The notes under the pieces: generated by a model
What the model saw: only the letters and a program-made list of their open reading frames with translations
Told to the model about the DNA's origin: nothing
The model's database searches: none
Position numbers and translations under genes: made by a program
NCBI RefSeq assembly: GCF_024343575.1
Contig: NZ_RJUA01000001.1
Coordinates: 434,001-498,000 of the forward strand
Direction of reading: 5' to 3'
DNA from: Lacihabitans sp. LS3-19
GTDB taxonomy: Bacteria > Bacteroidota > Bacteroidia > Cytophagales > Spirosomataceae
DNA length: 64,000 bases
Part shown: positions 55,701 to 63,622 of the stretch, piece after piece
Layout of the letters: each line of letters starts with the position of its first letter
How positions within the stretch are numbered: position 1 is the stretch's first letter

Positions 55701-55855
55701 TCAAAATCGGCGAAAATAAAGATTTCTTTGTTAATGGGTTGCCCAATGTGGAAGTGTTGAATAAAAAATTAATGAAAGAAGATGGAATAAAATACAAAGC
55801 AGGTTGGATAAAGATTATTCCCGATGGATACATAGCAAACCCAACTTTATATTAA
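52736..55855 (+). CDS. large membrane protein, GT-C-like (PTPS-related domain), with extracytoplasmic C-terminal domains
   Basis: Using the ATG at 52736 the product is 1039 residues; a TTG 13 codons upstream is unlikely. A first loop with acidic residues after helix 1 (DSTYDAFVHMFFGDHYARNW, then DTWDNRWYTGFNVTSYPPL) and about ten more helices to residue 430 are typical of GT-C-fold lipid-linked sugar transferases and the PTPS-related membrane family. Two further helices lie near 575 and 630. The C-terminal 370 residues are extracytoplasmic: an NTF2-like part (VVAYYDAVDFKYFETAHSYF) and an Ig-like part. It heads a four-gene operon and probably builds or modifies a surface polysaccharide. Confidence 0.7.
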   Translation: MTPKKPFNLLFVAMVISLVFHGTLFFFTVDSTYDAFVHMFFGDHYARNWFDTWDNRWYTGFNVTSYPPLVHQLTGFLSKFIGLRNAFLLLAAIVMQILMVGMYRFSLLWTNRRAAGYAAILTCFGASINEAFHLFGQIPTLFGIACLLNSLPEIYRWIRYGKIYRLATAITIMGVGVTSHHVTTIFGMVFFVAPVIGLAVLDSILAKGSFKQSENNQSYSTRVSHQQQVYNFSFFDILAEVRIKWKEIVIFGACVPIIMLLIFPYFYWSATDPITQVSIPHGSRDSFIKVPSSGLMFFLIPLGVQLLLLPYIFSRVWTKRNMFIGLSFTLLFILGTGGTTPIPIMMLGKNAFNILTLDRFTFWASIIGTPFLGEFFYRVVEGDYRDILRRKYGTIVYRLFAGFLGGTVAVLTIFIVSLGNFRPLQPPKIDIKPIVQFLERDNHDHWRYMTLGFGDQMAWLSAQTKAQSVDGNYHSARRLPEMTTRPLERLENSKFKGIEGIGSLQQFLTVPEKYFLKFIFSNDKFYDPILYFSGWERVQRLENGIMVWQKQDIPPLPTVLPRKDLPKIIKLWWGIMPFFSLTIAFLVNFVLLWYSKVRNLSFYDDGYNDSDDIVVPPLRKMTLYFLGAWIFVVVTIVTYVSFKIASFSPYQSPKDVVVAYYDAVDFKYFETAHSYFDPSDRPEFDDYFVKLSVEDGILASYAKLNNLKVDLKKITETKYEAHIVAEWITPVEEYFTEATHIVIKNKGKWYLKAPKFDLSIPADQFMIEKAQGIHGHGKRQAGTSPTQHDDVLDRPELQILNASLVKMDSSYFVIGELQNVDAYPAHITISAQLYDKNNRKLVSYNAKFATIHRILPLEKIPFKVAFESTAWNYKNEEKSIKFNPNEFSPFKYSSAPTQFKLLARAVVDKNDLYRSYDIQNLKATKNHFEGSLLNYGTEEISVPKLLIAYSDAKGDLTWLDTYFMREGVRPQRKRDFKLPFINFKDFAVIKIGENKDFFVNGLPNVEVLNKKLMKEDGIKYKAGWIKIIPDGYIANPTLY

Positions 55856-57067
55856 ATGTTAAAAAACGCATACATACGAGTTAGTGGATTAGCATTAGTA
55901 ATACTATTGCTTGTTTTTGCTGTTTTCAAATATTTGAGAAATAAAGAAACGGTTTTAGAATCATTTAAGTTTGAGCCGGTCTTAAATCAAATACCTGCTA
56001 GATTTAAAGCCAATGATAAACTTGCAATTGAAATTAAAGCATCAAAAGGATGTATTTTAAAAGCCAATGTGATTTGGGGCACATTGGTCTTTAGTTTAGA
56101 TTCTGCCTTGGTTTTACCCAACAGTATTGTTTCTGAGGCTGGTATTCACAAATTGAGCATATGGTGTAATAGTGTAAAAAAGGAAGAAAAAAGAATTGAG
56201 GTTTTGCCAAACGAAAGCTACGGAATCTTATCATCCTATATAGGCTCCAAATCCATACCAGCAGATGGCGGCATACACTGGTCTATGCTAACGGTATTAC
56301 CAGTAGATAAATATCACAACATAATAGACGATGGTAGTAAAATAACTATTAAATCTACTAGACCAAATGGCTCATATCTTGAAGCTGAACCAATAACTAA
56401 AAACGGCATAGCTTATTTAAAAATAAAGAGTCAGCAAAACATAGGTAAAACATTTTTAGCTTCAAGCACTGAACTTTCAGATAGTAAAGAAAAAGAACTT
56501 TTGGAATTACCCAACATTCCTAATTCATTTAGTCTATTTACAAATACAAAATTATTGGTAGCAGATGGGAGACAATATTTTAAAGTTACTACTTCTGACA
56601 TTTTAGATAAATTTGGCAACCGAGTATCAGATGGAGTATTGCTTAGGTTTATAGTTGTGGATCAAGACGGATTACAGAGTATTTATAGGTCATTTGTAAT
56701 GGACGGAAAAGCATCCGTTAATCTAAAAAATCCTGCTAAAAAAGGAAATATTAAAATTTATGCTGTAGTGGACAATGTTTTAAAAAGTGAAAGTATATCG
56801 CTAAATGTTCAGCCGTATGTATCAGATTTTAAACTCAGTTTTATTGCTAAAAATTTCGCCTTAAATATCGGTCCAGTTCTGGCAAAGATGGGCCAGTATG
56901 TTTCAGATGGTACAGAAGTTAAAATATATAAAAATAAGAAGAATAATGAGTATACTACATTTCTGAAGGACGGCGTTGCGACTTTTGATTTATTTAAAAA
57001 ATCCGAAATAGGAGATACTTTAACCGTAGAGATTGGTGGTGTTTCTAAAGAAATTATTGTTTTATAA
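55856..57067 (+). CDS. membrane-anchored protein with Ig-like domains
   Basis: The 403-residue product has an N-terminal anchor (ALVILLLVFAVFKYLRNKE) and several beta-sandwich repeats. The stretches YGILSSYIGSKSIPADGGIH and KLLVADGRQYFKVTTSDILD resemble the start of invasin/intimin-type Big domains, which often begin with an ADG motif. It is directly adjacent to the previous gene (stop then ATG) and to the next one, so all three are co-translated. It probably works in the envelope with the membrane glycan machinery. Confidence 0.65.
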   Translation: MLKNAYIRVSGLALVILLLVFAVFKYLRNKETVLESFKFEPVLNQIPARFKANDKLAIEIKASKGCILKANVIWGTLVFSLDSALVLPNSIVSEAGIHKLSIWCNSVKKEEKRIEVLPNESYGILSSYIGSKSIPADGGIHWSMLTVLPVDKYHNIIDDGSKITIKSTRPNGSYLEAEPITKNGIAYLKIKSQQNIGKTFLASSTELSDSKEKELLELPNIPNSFSLFTNTKLLVADGRQYFKVTTSDILDKFGNRVSDGVLLRFIVVDQDGLQSIYRSFVMDGKASVNLKNPAKKGNIKIYAVVDNVLKSESISLNVQPYVSDFKLSFIAKNFALNIGPVLAKMGQYVSDGTEVKIYKNKKNNEYTTFLKDGVATFDLFKKSEIGDTLTVEIGGVSKEIIVL

Positions 57068-58780
57068 ATGATAAAAAACGAAAAAAATACTTTTAAAATT
57101 TTTCTGATATTAGGAGTAATAATATTGGTGAGTATCCTCACTTACGGAGTTGCTCAAATATGGGTGTTTTTGAGTGTAAGTAGAACTAATAGCGAAATGT
57201 TTTTAGAGGTGAAAGATACCCCTGATATATATACACCAAAATTGACATGGCTGCCAGACGAGCCTGTTGAGAGGCCAATGGAAGACTTTACTAGGGATAT
57301 TCTCAAAAAAGATTATATTCGGGCATTATATCAAAGAAACCTCGCTCTTCTTTCAGGAGATACACTACTTATTCAAGATTATTTTACCGAACTAGGCAGA
57401 GAAAAACTTAAAAAGTCTATTTCAAAAGATAAAGGAATAATAAAGGAACACATAGAAATTGAGCATAATCTTCAGTTAAATTACTATTCAGCGGATGGGC
57501 AAATTGTTGGGTTTTTAGACAATGCCTCTGTGGAGGTAGAGAGAGTCTGGAACAAAGACAAAAAAATGCTCGCATATGAGATAGTTACCTTAAGTTATCA
57601 AGTGATTATGATTTTGGAAGATGGCTACTGGCGAATTCATAATTTAAAACAAGTAGAGGTTTTGCCAGTTAAACCCTCTTTAAACCCTCTTCAGAAAGGA
57701 TCTTCTAAAGCTGAGTACTTAACCAAACTTAAAAATGCAAAAGGCATAAATTACTATCCTCAAGAGGCCCCATTTAAGGACTTTTGGATAAATTATGATT
57801 CTGTCCAAATAGTAAAAGATTTTAATCTTATAAAAAAACTTAAGTTTAATTCAGTTAGAATATTTATAAACTATGAGCAGTTTGGAAAAGGAAATGTAAT
57901 TCCAGAAATGCTGGATCGATTACATCATTTATTAGATATAGCTCAACAAAACAAAATTTCTGTTATATTAACTTTGTTTGATTTCAATTCAGACTTTAAT
58001 TTATTTAATTTTCCAGCTACTGACCGCCAGTTAGAAACCATTCTTAAAACATTTAAAAACCATCCTGCGATAGTAGCCTATGACCTTAAAAATGAGCCTG
58101 ATATAGACTACAACTATCAAGACTCTACCTTAGTAAACCAATGGTTAGATTTTGTTATTTCGAAAGCAAAAATATATGACCCAGAACGACTAATTACTAT
58201 AGGGTGGTCCAACGGTATTGAAGCTTTAAAGTTTAAAGACAAATTAGACTTTATTTCTTTTCACTTTTATAAATCACCAAAGATTTTAGAAGAAGACCTT
58301 GGTTTTTTGACTGTAAATGCCCCTGAAAAAATGGTGGTAGTAAGCGAGTTCGGCAAGTCTACCTACCAAAGTAAAATTTTGCCTATTGGCAACTCTAAAT
58401 CTCAAACATTTAATGATATAGCAAATGTTTACACAGTTTTAAAAAACCAAAATACCCCTTCGTATTTCTGGACTCTTTATGACTTTAAAGAAGTATCAAG
58501 CGATGTAGCTGGTCGAATGCCCTGGCAAAAAAATCCTCAAAAGTTTTTTGGACTTTTAGATATAAACGGAAAACCCAAAAGTGCCCTTTCGATTTTTGAG
58601 AAAAACATTAGAGACTATAATCCAAGTTTTTTAGATAATATTCCTCCTTTTATGATTTCGTATTTGGTTCTTGGTGCGATTTTTGCACTTATACTTAGAA
58701 ATTTTACAAAACTTAAAAGCATTTTTGGGTACTTAAAAAACTATAAATTTAAAGGCTTAAAAGAAATTTTTAAAAAATAA
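57068..58780 (+). CDS. membrane-anchored glycoside hydrolase-like protein (cellulase-type TIM barrel)
   Basis: The 570-residue protein has an N-terminal membrane helix (18-36), an NTF2-like domain (about 75-200), a TIM-barrel domain (about 225-510) and a C-terminal helix near 533-550. The barrel shows GINYYPQEAPFKDFW at its start, FNSVRIFINYEQFG, YDLKNEPDID with the acid/base Glu343, and MVVVSEFGKS with the nucleophile Glu427, as in GH5-type clan A enzymes. Both catalytic residues are intact. It would trim or release a beta-linked glycan at the membrane. It is co-translated with its upstream neighbour. Confidence 0.78.
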   Translation: MIKNEKNTFKIFLILGVIILVSILTYGVAQIWVFLSVSRTNSEMFLEVKDTPDIYTPKLTWLPDEPVERPMEDFTRDILKKDYIRALYQRNLALLSGDTLLIQDYFTELGREKLKKSISKDKGIIKEHIEIEHNLQLNYYSADGQIVGFLDNASVEVERVWNKDKKMLAYEIVTLSYQVIMILEDGYWRIHNLKQVEVLPVKPSLNPLQKGSSKAEYLTKLKNAKGINYYPQEAPFKDFWINYDSVQIVKDFNLIKKLKFNSVRIFINYEQFGKGNVIPEMLDRLHHLLDIAQQNKISVILTLFDFNSDFNLFNFPATDRQLETILKTFKNHPAIVAYDLKNEPDIDYNYQDSTLVNQWLDFVISKAKIYDPERLITIGWSNGIEALKFKDKLDFISFHFYKSPKILEEDLGFLTVNAPEKMVVVSEFGKSTYQSKILPIGNSKSQTFNDIANVYTVLKNQNTPSYFWTLYDFKEVSSDVAGRMPWQKNPQKFFGLLDINGKPKSALSIFEKNIRDYNPSFLDNIPPFMISYLVLGAIFALILRNFTKLKSIFGYLKNYKFKGLKEIFKK

Positions 58781-58792
58781 CTGTCTAACTAC

Positions 58793-59980
58793 ATGCAGAA
58801 GAAATTAAAGTTGGCTATTGTAACCAGCTATCCACCTAGTAAAAGGACTTTGAATGAATATGGTTTTTATTTAGCCAATCATTTTAAACTTAAAACAGAC
58901 GATTATTCTGAAATTTTACTTTTAACTGACAAGCTACCTGAAGGCCAAAAATTTGAATTCCCGGCCGAAGGTGTAAAAATGGCGGCTCAAGAGGTTTGGG
59001 ATTTTAATAAAATAACAAATCCACTTAGTATATTAAGTGCTATACGAAAATTCAAGCCCGATGTAGTCCTTTTTAATATTCAATTCCTGTCGTTTGGAGA
59101 CAAAAAAGTTGCTGCCGCTTTGGGTTTAATAACACCTTATTTATCCAGACTATTTGGCTTTCCTTCGGTAGTATTATTACATAATATACTTGAACAAGTA
59201 GACTTAAATGCTGCTGGAATTACGGAAAATAAACTTCTGGCCTCTGTCTACAATTTCATTGGAGGTGTACTCACCAGAATAATCTTAAAAGCCAATATAC
59301 TAGGTGTTACTATCCCTAAGTATGTAACTATTTTAGAATCAAAATATAAAGCAAAAAACGTTGCCCTTTTACCCCATGGTAGTTTTGAGCTTCCTCCATT
59401 GCCAAGTTTCGATTTAGTAGACGGACCTATGCAAGTAATGGCATTTGGCAAGTTTGGCACTTACAAGAAAGTTGAGATGATGATTGAATCTGTTGAACTT
59501 ATTAGGTCTAGAACCTCGCTAAATTTGGAAATAGTGGTCGCAGGAACTGACAGTCCGAATACTCCTGGATATTTAGATAGTGTACAAAAACAATATAGTT
59601 GGGTTAAAAACCTTCGATTTACGGGATATGTGGCAGAAGAAGATGTACCTAAGATCTTTGGTGAAAGTGCTGTAGTTGTTTTTCCTTATACATCTACAAC
59701 AGGTAGTTCGGGTGTCCTTCACCAAGCTGGAAGCTACGGCAAACCTGCGATAATGCCAAACCTAGGCGACTTAGCTATGTTGGTACAAGACGAAGGCTAC
59801 GCGGGAGAGTTTTTTGAGCCAGACTCTAAAGAAAGTTTAGCAGATGCTATACAGAAAGTATTAGAAGATGAACAATATAGGATCAAGTTAGCTAAACAAA
59901 ATTATTTTGCAGCGGCATCACTTCCAATGTCCGATTTGGTAGATTGGTACAATCTACACTTTCAGACGCTTGTAAAGTAA
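58793..59980 (+). CDS. glycosyltransferase family 4 protein
   Basis: The 395-residue GT-B fold protein starts LAIVTSYPPSKRTLNEYGFY. The donor-binding region near residue 214-290 contains VMAFGKFGTYKKVEMMIESV and VVAGTDSPNTPGY, followed by FTGYVAEEDVPKIFGESAVV, then PYTSTTGSSGVLHQAGSYGK with the acidic/Gly motif that holds the nucleotide sugar. No membrane segment is seen, so it acts on the cytoplasmic side. It lies 12 bases after the glycoside hydrolase gene and is the last gene of the plus-strand polysaccharide operon. Confidence 0.88.
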   Translation: MQKKLKLAIVTSYPPSKRTLNEYGFYLANHFKLKTDDYSEILLLTDKLPEGQKFEFPAEGVKMAAQEVWDFNKITNPLSILSAIRKFKPDVVLFNIQFLSFGDKKVAAALGLITPYLSRLFGFPSVVLLHNILEQVDLNAAGITENKLLASVYNFIGGVLTRIILKANILGVTIPKYVTILESKYKAKNVALLPHGSFELPPLPSFDLVDGPMQVMAFGKFGTYKKVEMMIESVELIRSRTSLNLEIVVAGTDSPNTPGYLDSVQKQYSWVKNLRFTGYVAEEDVPKIFGESAVVVFPYTSTTGSSGVLHQAGSYGKPAIMPNLGDLAMLVQDEGYAGEFFEPDSKESLADAIQKVLEDEQYRIKLAKQNYFAAASLPMSDLVDWYNLHFQTLVK

Positions 59981-60283
59981 GATTTAGACAAAAAAATCAT
60001 TAAACTATATTAAGCTGGATTTCATCTTTATAAGAATGTGATTCAGTTTTTTAGGCTTTAATAATGGCTTTTGTACAGTAAAACTTTCATTTAATTCCAT
60101 AAAAATTGCTTCAATAAAATTTTTTGACAAAAAAACCGAAGCAAATAAAAGCTTATGCTGTAAATATATGGAAGAATACAAGTTCTAAATCATTTAAAAT
60201 TCTAGAAGTAAATCACCACGATTGCTATGTTCAAAGAATCAATTTATAACACAAAAAATATATTTTCAAATATTAATTCCCAA
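59981..60283. other. intergenic region between convergent GT4 and response-regulator genes
   Basis: This 303-base AT-rich stretch contains no convincing ORF, promoter or repeat. A few short AT-rich inverted matches are present, but none forms a strong terminator with a T run. Confidence 0.6.
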
Positions 60284-60670
60284 TCAAACTAACGATTTGC
60301 CAAAGTCAGCAGGGAGCTTTAGTAGTTTTTTAATTCTAAGTACCACTTGATTTAGACCCATTGGCTTCTCAATATAGTCATCAGCACCTAAGTTAAATGC
60401 TTTAAGAATGGTAGCATCGTCTTTGATACCTGACATTATGATTATAGGTATTTTTGATTTTTTTACATTTCTAATGTAATCTATCACCTCAAACCCCGTC
60501 ATTATTGGCATATGAATATCCATTATTACCAAATCAGGGTTTTTATCATTAAAAATATCAATGGCACTTTGACCATTATTGGATCCATGCACAACAAAAC
60601 CAACCTCATTTAAAATGTGAGTCAATGATTTTAGTACAATTGGTTGATCGTCAGCTGCTAAAATTATCAT
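60284..60670 (-). CDS. stand-alone response regulator receiver domain
   Basis: The 128-residue protein is only a CheY-like receiver: acidic pair Asp7-Asp8, phospho-acceptor Asp51 in LVIMDIHMP, Ser80 and Lys102 (DDYIEKPMG). It has no output domain. It is highly similar over its whole length to the receiver fused to the GT2 enzyme at 62437-63573, which suggests a duplication. It probably competes for or passes phosphate in the same pathway. It lies 238 bases after the flippase gene. Confidence 0.92.
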   Translation of the reverse strand: MIILAADDQPIVLKSLTHILNEVGFVVHGSNNGQSAIDIFNDKNPDLVIMDIHMPIMTGFEVIDYIRNVKKSKIPIIIMSGIKDDATILKAFNLGADDYIEKPMGLNQVVLRIKKLLKLPADFGKSLV

Positions 60671-60908
60671 ATATAAAAGTTTCTTTAAATAATTTACATC
60701 AATAATTATTCCATTTTTTAAACCAGATTAACTTATACAATTAATGTTTTATTGTAATAATTTGTTACGATTTAAAAATTCCTGCTGTTGAATTTCAGTG
60801 GTAAAAATTTCTCTATAAATCCACACTTTAAAAATTGAAATCTTTAAAAAAAACCAAAACAATTGACTTTAAATCAACTTTAGTTTAGCCTATTTTAAAA
60901 GACAATAT

Positions 60909-62141
60909 CTATATTTTTATCTTTTTGTAAAATAGCTGATACAAAACCATTAGGATCAATAAGATCCCCATAAGAATAATTTGAACATAAATCACTTGTT
61001 CGAAATTTGCATGGTAGATATATAAAAACAATATTTGCAAGATTCCAAAGCCAATAGATAAATAAATAGGTAAGTGTCTATCGAGCGACATATGATAATA
61101 CACGAACACGTTAGAGCCCGCAAAAAGTGATGTAGCTACGGCATATTTCCAAAGTAATGGTGCCACAGAAAGATATTGTGCTCCAAAAAGCGTATTCATT
61201 ACCAAGTCTGGAAAAAGATAACAAATGCCTGTAATTACAGCAGCAATGGTCATCACCGTACCTAAACCGCCAAAGAATAGTGGCAGTGTGTTTTTACCTT
61301 CTTTCTCAAGTTTTATGACCATCGGAAAAAGCAAAGTAACTATAGTCCAAGTACCAAAATATACGATTCTTCCTACTAAAGCCAAAGCAGCATAGAGGCC
61401 AGCATCTGTGGGCTCAAAAAAGTGTTTTATCAGTACAATGTCACTATTGTTTATTAATATTTGACTGCACTCATAGACCAACACTACCTTAAAGAATGAC
61501 ATTATTGTTTTTTTATCAATAGTTTCACTGTCTGTTTTAGAGGCAGTAAATTTCTTTGAAATATACCACGTAGCTATAAGAGACAATAACAACGCAAAAG
61601 CCACTCCATTTACTCGAAAACCTAAATAAACCAACAGCAAAGTAAAAACTAAACGAACCCACATTTCAGACTGATAGGTCATCGCCAAGTTTTTGTAGGA
61701 TAGTTTTCCTTGAAGGATACCTCTATTTACACTCATAAGTAAATAAAACGGCATAGAAATTCCAAAAATAATATAAGGAGCTATTGAATTTAAACGAAAA
61801 TAGTTTTTCGAAAGAAAGACCAGAACCACAAAGCCAATAGCCAGAGCAAAGCCTCCTCTGATTGCTTTATGGTTTAAAAATATCAACAATGGATAGGAGG
61901 ATTTAGGTGGAGAAAGTGCCTCAAATGTTGCCGTAAACTTTGCTGCAGTTAGTTGAAATGCCAAAGCAAAAAAAGAAATAATAAGCAAGAGTGTTACTAT
62001 AAGACTAACCTCTGAAAAATCTGCAGGGCCAAGCCATCTGCCTAAAAGAAGGTTAATAGCATAGTTGCCTGCATTTACTATAAGGGTACTTGCGAACAGA
62101 AAACTAGCATCAGTTATAAGTGCCTTGCTTTTAATATGCAT
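60909..62141 (-). CDS. oligosaccharide flippase family protein (Wzx-like)
   Basis: The 410-residue protein has about 12 membrane helices in the MATE/MVF-type order. It begins with ALITDASFLFASTLIVNAGN, then a LLLGRWLGPADFSEVSLIVT block typical of polysaccharide flippases. It likely moves lipid-linked glycan units across the inner membrane, linking the cytoplasmic glycosyltransferases with the membrane-anchored enzymes. It follows the STAS gene by 7 bases, so it is in one operon with the STAS and REC-GT2 genes. Confidence 0.88.
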   Translation of the reverse strand: MHIKSKALITDASFLFASTLIVNAGNYAINLLLGRWLGPADFSEVSLIVTLLLIISFFALAFQLTAAKFTATFEALSPPKSSYPLLIFLNHKAIRGGFALAIGFVVLVFLSKNYFRLNSIAPYIIFGISMPFYLLMSVNRGILQGKLSYKNLAMTYQSEMWVRLVFTLLLVYLGFRVNGVAFALLLSLIATWYISKKFTASKTDSETIDKKTIMSFFKVVLVYECSQILINNSDIVLIKHFFEPTDAGLYAALALVGRIVYFGTWTIVTLLFPMVIKLEKEGKNTLPLFFGGLGTVMTIAAVITGICYLFPDLVMNTLFGAQYLSVAPLLWKYAVATSLFAGSNVFVYYHMSLDRHLPIYLSIGFGILQILFLYIYHANFEQVIYVQIILMGILLILMVLYQLFYKKIKI

Positions 62142-62148
62142 ACTTCAA

Positions 62149-62433
62149 TTACTCAATAGTTATGACACTTATAGAAGAATTCAGTTTTGTTAGGTTAATT
62201 AGATTTGCCAATTGACTATTTTTTTTGACTGAAATTGATAAGGTTTTACCAAATCCTAGCAAGATTTTTTGAGTTGTGGCTAATGCATTTATACCGGTAA
62301 TGTCCGCCGTTCTTACGTTTACCATATCTATTGAGATAGATTCTTTTTTTAATGCGTCTACGTTAAGAACCTTTTTCCACTTTAATGCTTCTTCTGTAGA
62401 AAAATCGCCTGAAATATTAATTTGATGAGCCAT
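62149..62433 (-). CDS. STAS-domain protein (anti-sigma-factor antagonist-like)
   Basis: The 94-residue protein is a single STAS domain like SpoIIAA. The conserved phosphorylation site appears as TADITGINAL, with Thr46 in place of the usual Ser and the preceding Asp44 kept. No kinase of the RsbW type lies nearby. It sits between the REC-GT2 gene (3 bases) and the flippase gene (7 bases), so it is likely part of the control of polysaccharide export by partner switching. Confidence 0.82.
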   Translation of the reverse strand: MAHQINISGDFSTEEALKWKKVLNVDALKKESISIDMVNVRTADITGINALATTQKILLGFGKTLSISVKKNSQLANLINLTKLNSSISVITIE

Positions 62434-62436
62434 TTT

Positions 62437-63573
62437 TTAATAGTTTCTTACAATTGTTAATAATTGATTAAATATTTTCAAAGAATCTTTAAATGAAAGC
62501 TTAGAGCCATCCTCGTGAATCCATCTCTTCAATGGTTGCTCGCAAATAACCTGTAATACTTTGTCTTTTCCGAAGAATTTTTTCATCCTTAAAAACAACT
62601 CGACATCAAAAATCCAACGGGTTAGAAATGGTTCATTGAAAAGGTTTTCTGCGACGTCCCTCGTAAAAATTTTTGCACCACATTGCGTATCCTGAAACTC
62701 CATTCCTAGAATTTTTCTGATAATAAAATTGATACCTTTACTAATAAATCCCCTCGAAGATTGCTTTATTATTTGAGCCCCCATTCTACTTATTCTTGAC
62801 CCAGCCACCAATTTAAAATCTGAATTTGAAATGGTGGACGCTAAGTCCTCAAAATCATCAAAATTGGTAGATAAATCCGCATCCAAAAATCCAATATAAT
62901 CCAGACTTGGGTCTTTTATTAGATGAAGGACACCTTGCCTAACAGCTTCCGCTTTACCTCCATTTTGAACACAATCATATACAGTAATTGTGTTTTTATG
63001 CTCTTTTTCGAAAGATTTTAAAACTTCTAGGGTGCCATCTGAGCTACCATCATTAACAAAACAAAGCATGTAACCATGATTGTTGTTGATAAAATGTGCA
63101 AAGTCCTTTGTTTTAAGTCTAGATTCTTCATTATAGCACGGAATAACCACTCCAATACCATTTTTTTTCAAAATTCCCGAAGATTTTGAAGAATCATTAT
63201 CTCCAACCAAAATTGGAATTTTCAAAAGTCTTTTGACTCTTACTGCTACTTCGTTTAATCCAACTGGTTTTTCTATGTAATCATCCGCACCTAAATTAAA
63301 AGCCTCGAGGATGGTTTTTTCTTCATCATTACCAGACATTATAATAATCGGAATTTCAGATTTCATAATTGTCCTGATATGCTTTATAACTTCAAACCCC
63401 GATTTTTCGGGCATATTTAAATCTAAAATAGCAAGATCTGGCTTATGTTCGTTAAAAAAATCAATTGCTTGCTGCCCATCAATTGCTCCAAAAACCTCAA
63501 ACCCTACTTCTTCAAGTTTGTGTTTTAATGATTTTAGAATAATTGGTTGGTCATCGGCTGCCAATATTTTCAT
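62437..63573 (-). CDS. response regulator receiver fused to a GT2 glycosyltransferase
   Basis: The 378-residue protein has a complete receiver (residues 1-120: Asp7-Asp8, Asp51 in LAILDLNMP, Ser80, Lys102) followed by a short linker and a GT2 domain (about 140-378). The GT2 part has VVIPCYNEESRL near 142, VNDGSSDGT near 173, the DxD motif DADLST at 231-236 and DTQCGAKIF near 295, which matches dolichyl/polyprenyl-phosphate sugar transferases. No C-terminal membrane helices are visible. Phosphorylation would therefore switch a sugar transfer to a lipid carrier directly. It is the first gene of the minus-strand operon. Confidence 0.92.
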   Translation of the reverse strand: MKILAADDQPIILKSLKHKLEEVGFEVFGAIDGQQAIDFFNEHKPDLAILDLNMPEKSGFEVIKHIRTIMKSEIPIIIMSGNDEEKTILEAFNLGADDYIEKPVGLNEVAVRVKRLLKIPILVGDNDSSKSSGILKKNGIGVVIPCYNEESRLKTKDFAHFINNNHGYMLCFVNDGSSDGTLEVLKSFEKEHKNTITVYDCVQNGGKAEAVRQGVLHLIKDPSLDYIGFLDADLSTNFDDFEDLASTISNSDFKLVAGSRISRMGAQIIKQSSRGFISKGINFIIRKILGMEFQDTQCGAKIFTRDVAENLFNEPFLTRWIFDVELFLRMKKFFGKDKVLQVICEQPLKRWIHEDGSKLSFKDSLKIFNQLLTIVRNY

Positions 63574-63622
63574 ATTATGTAAATTAGATTTTGTTTATTT
63601 GTAGTCAAAAACTGTACCATTA

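Noticed and set aside
59981-60283. Hidden small gene or RNA
   Set aside because: No start and stop pair with a reasonable product and no stable terminator hairpin was found.
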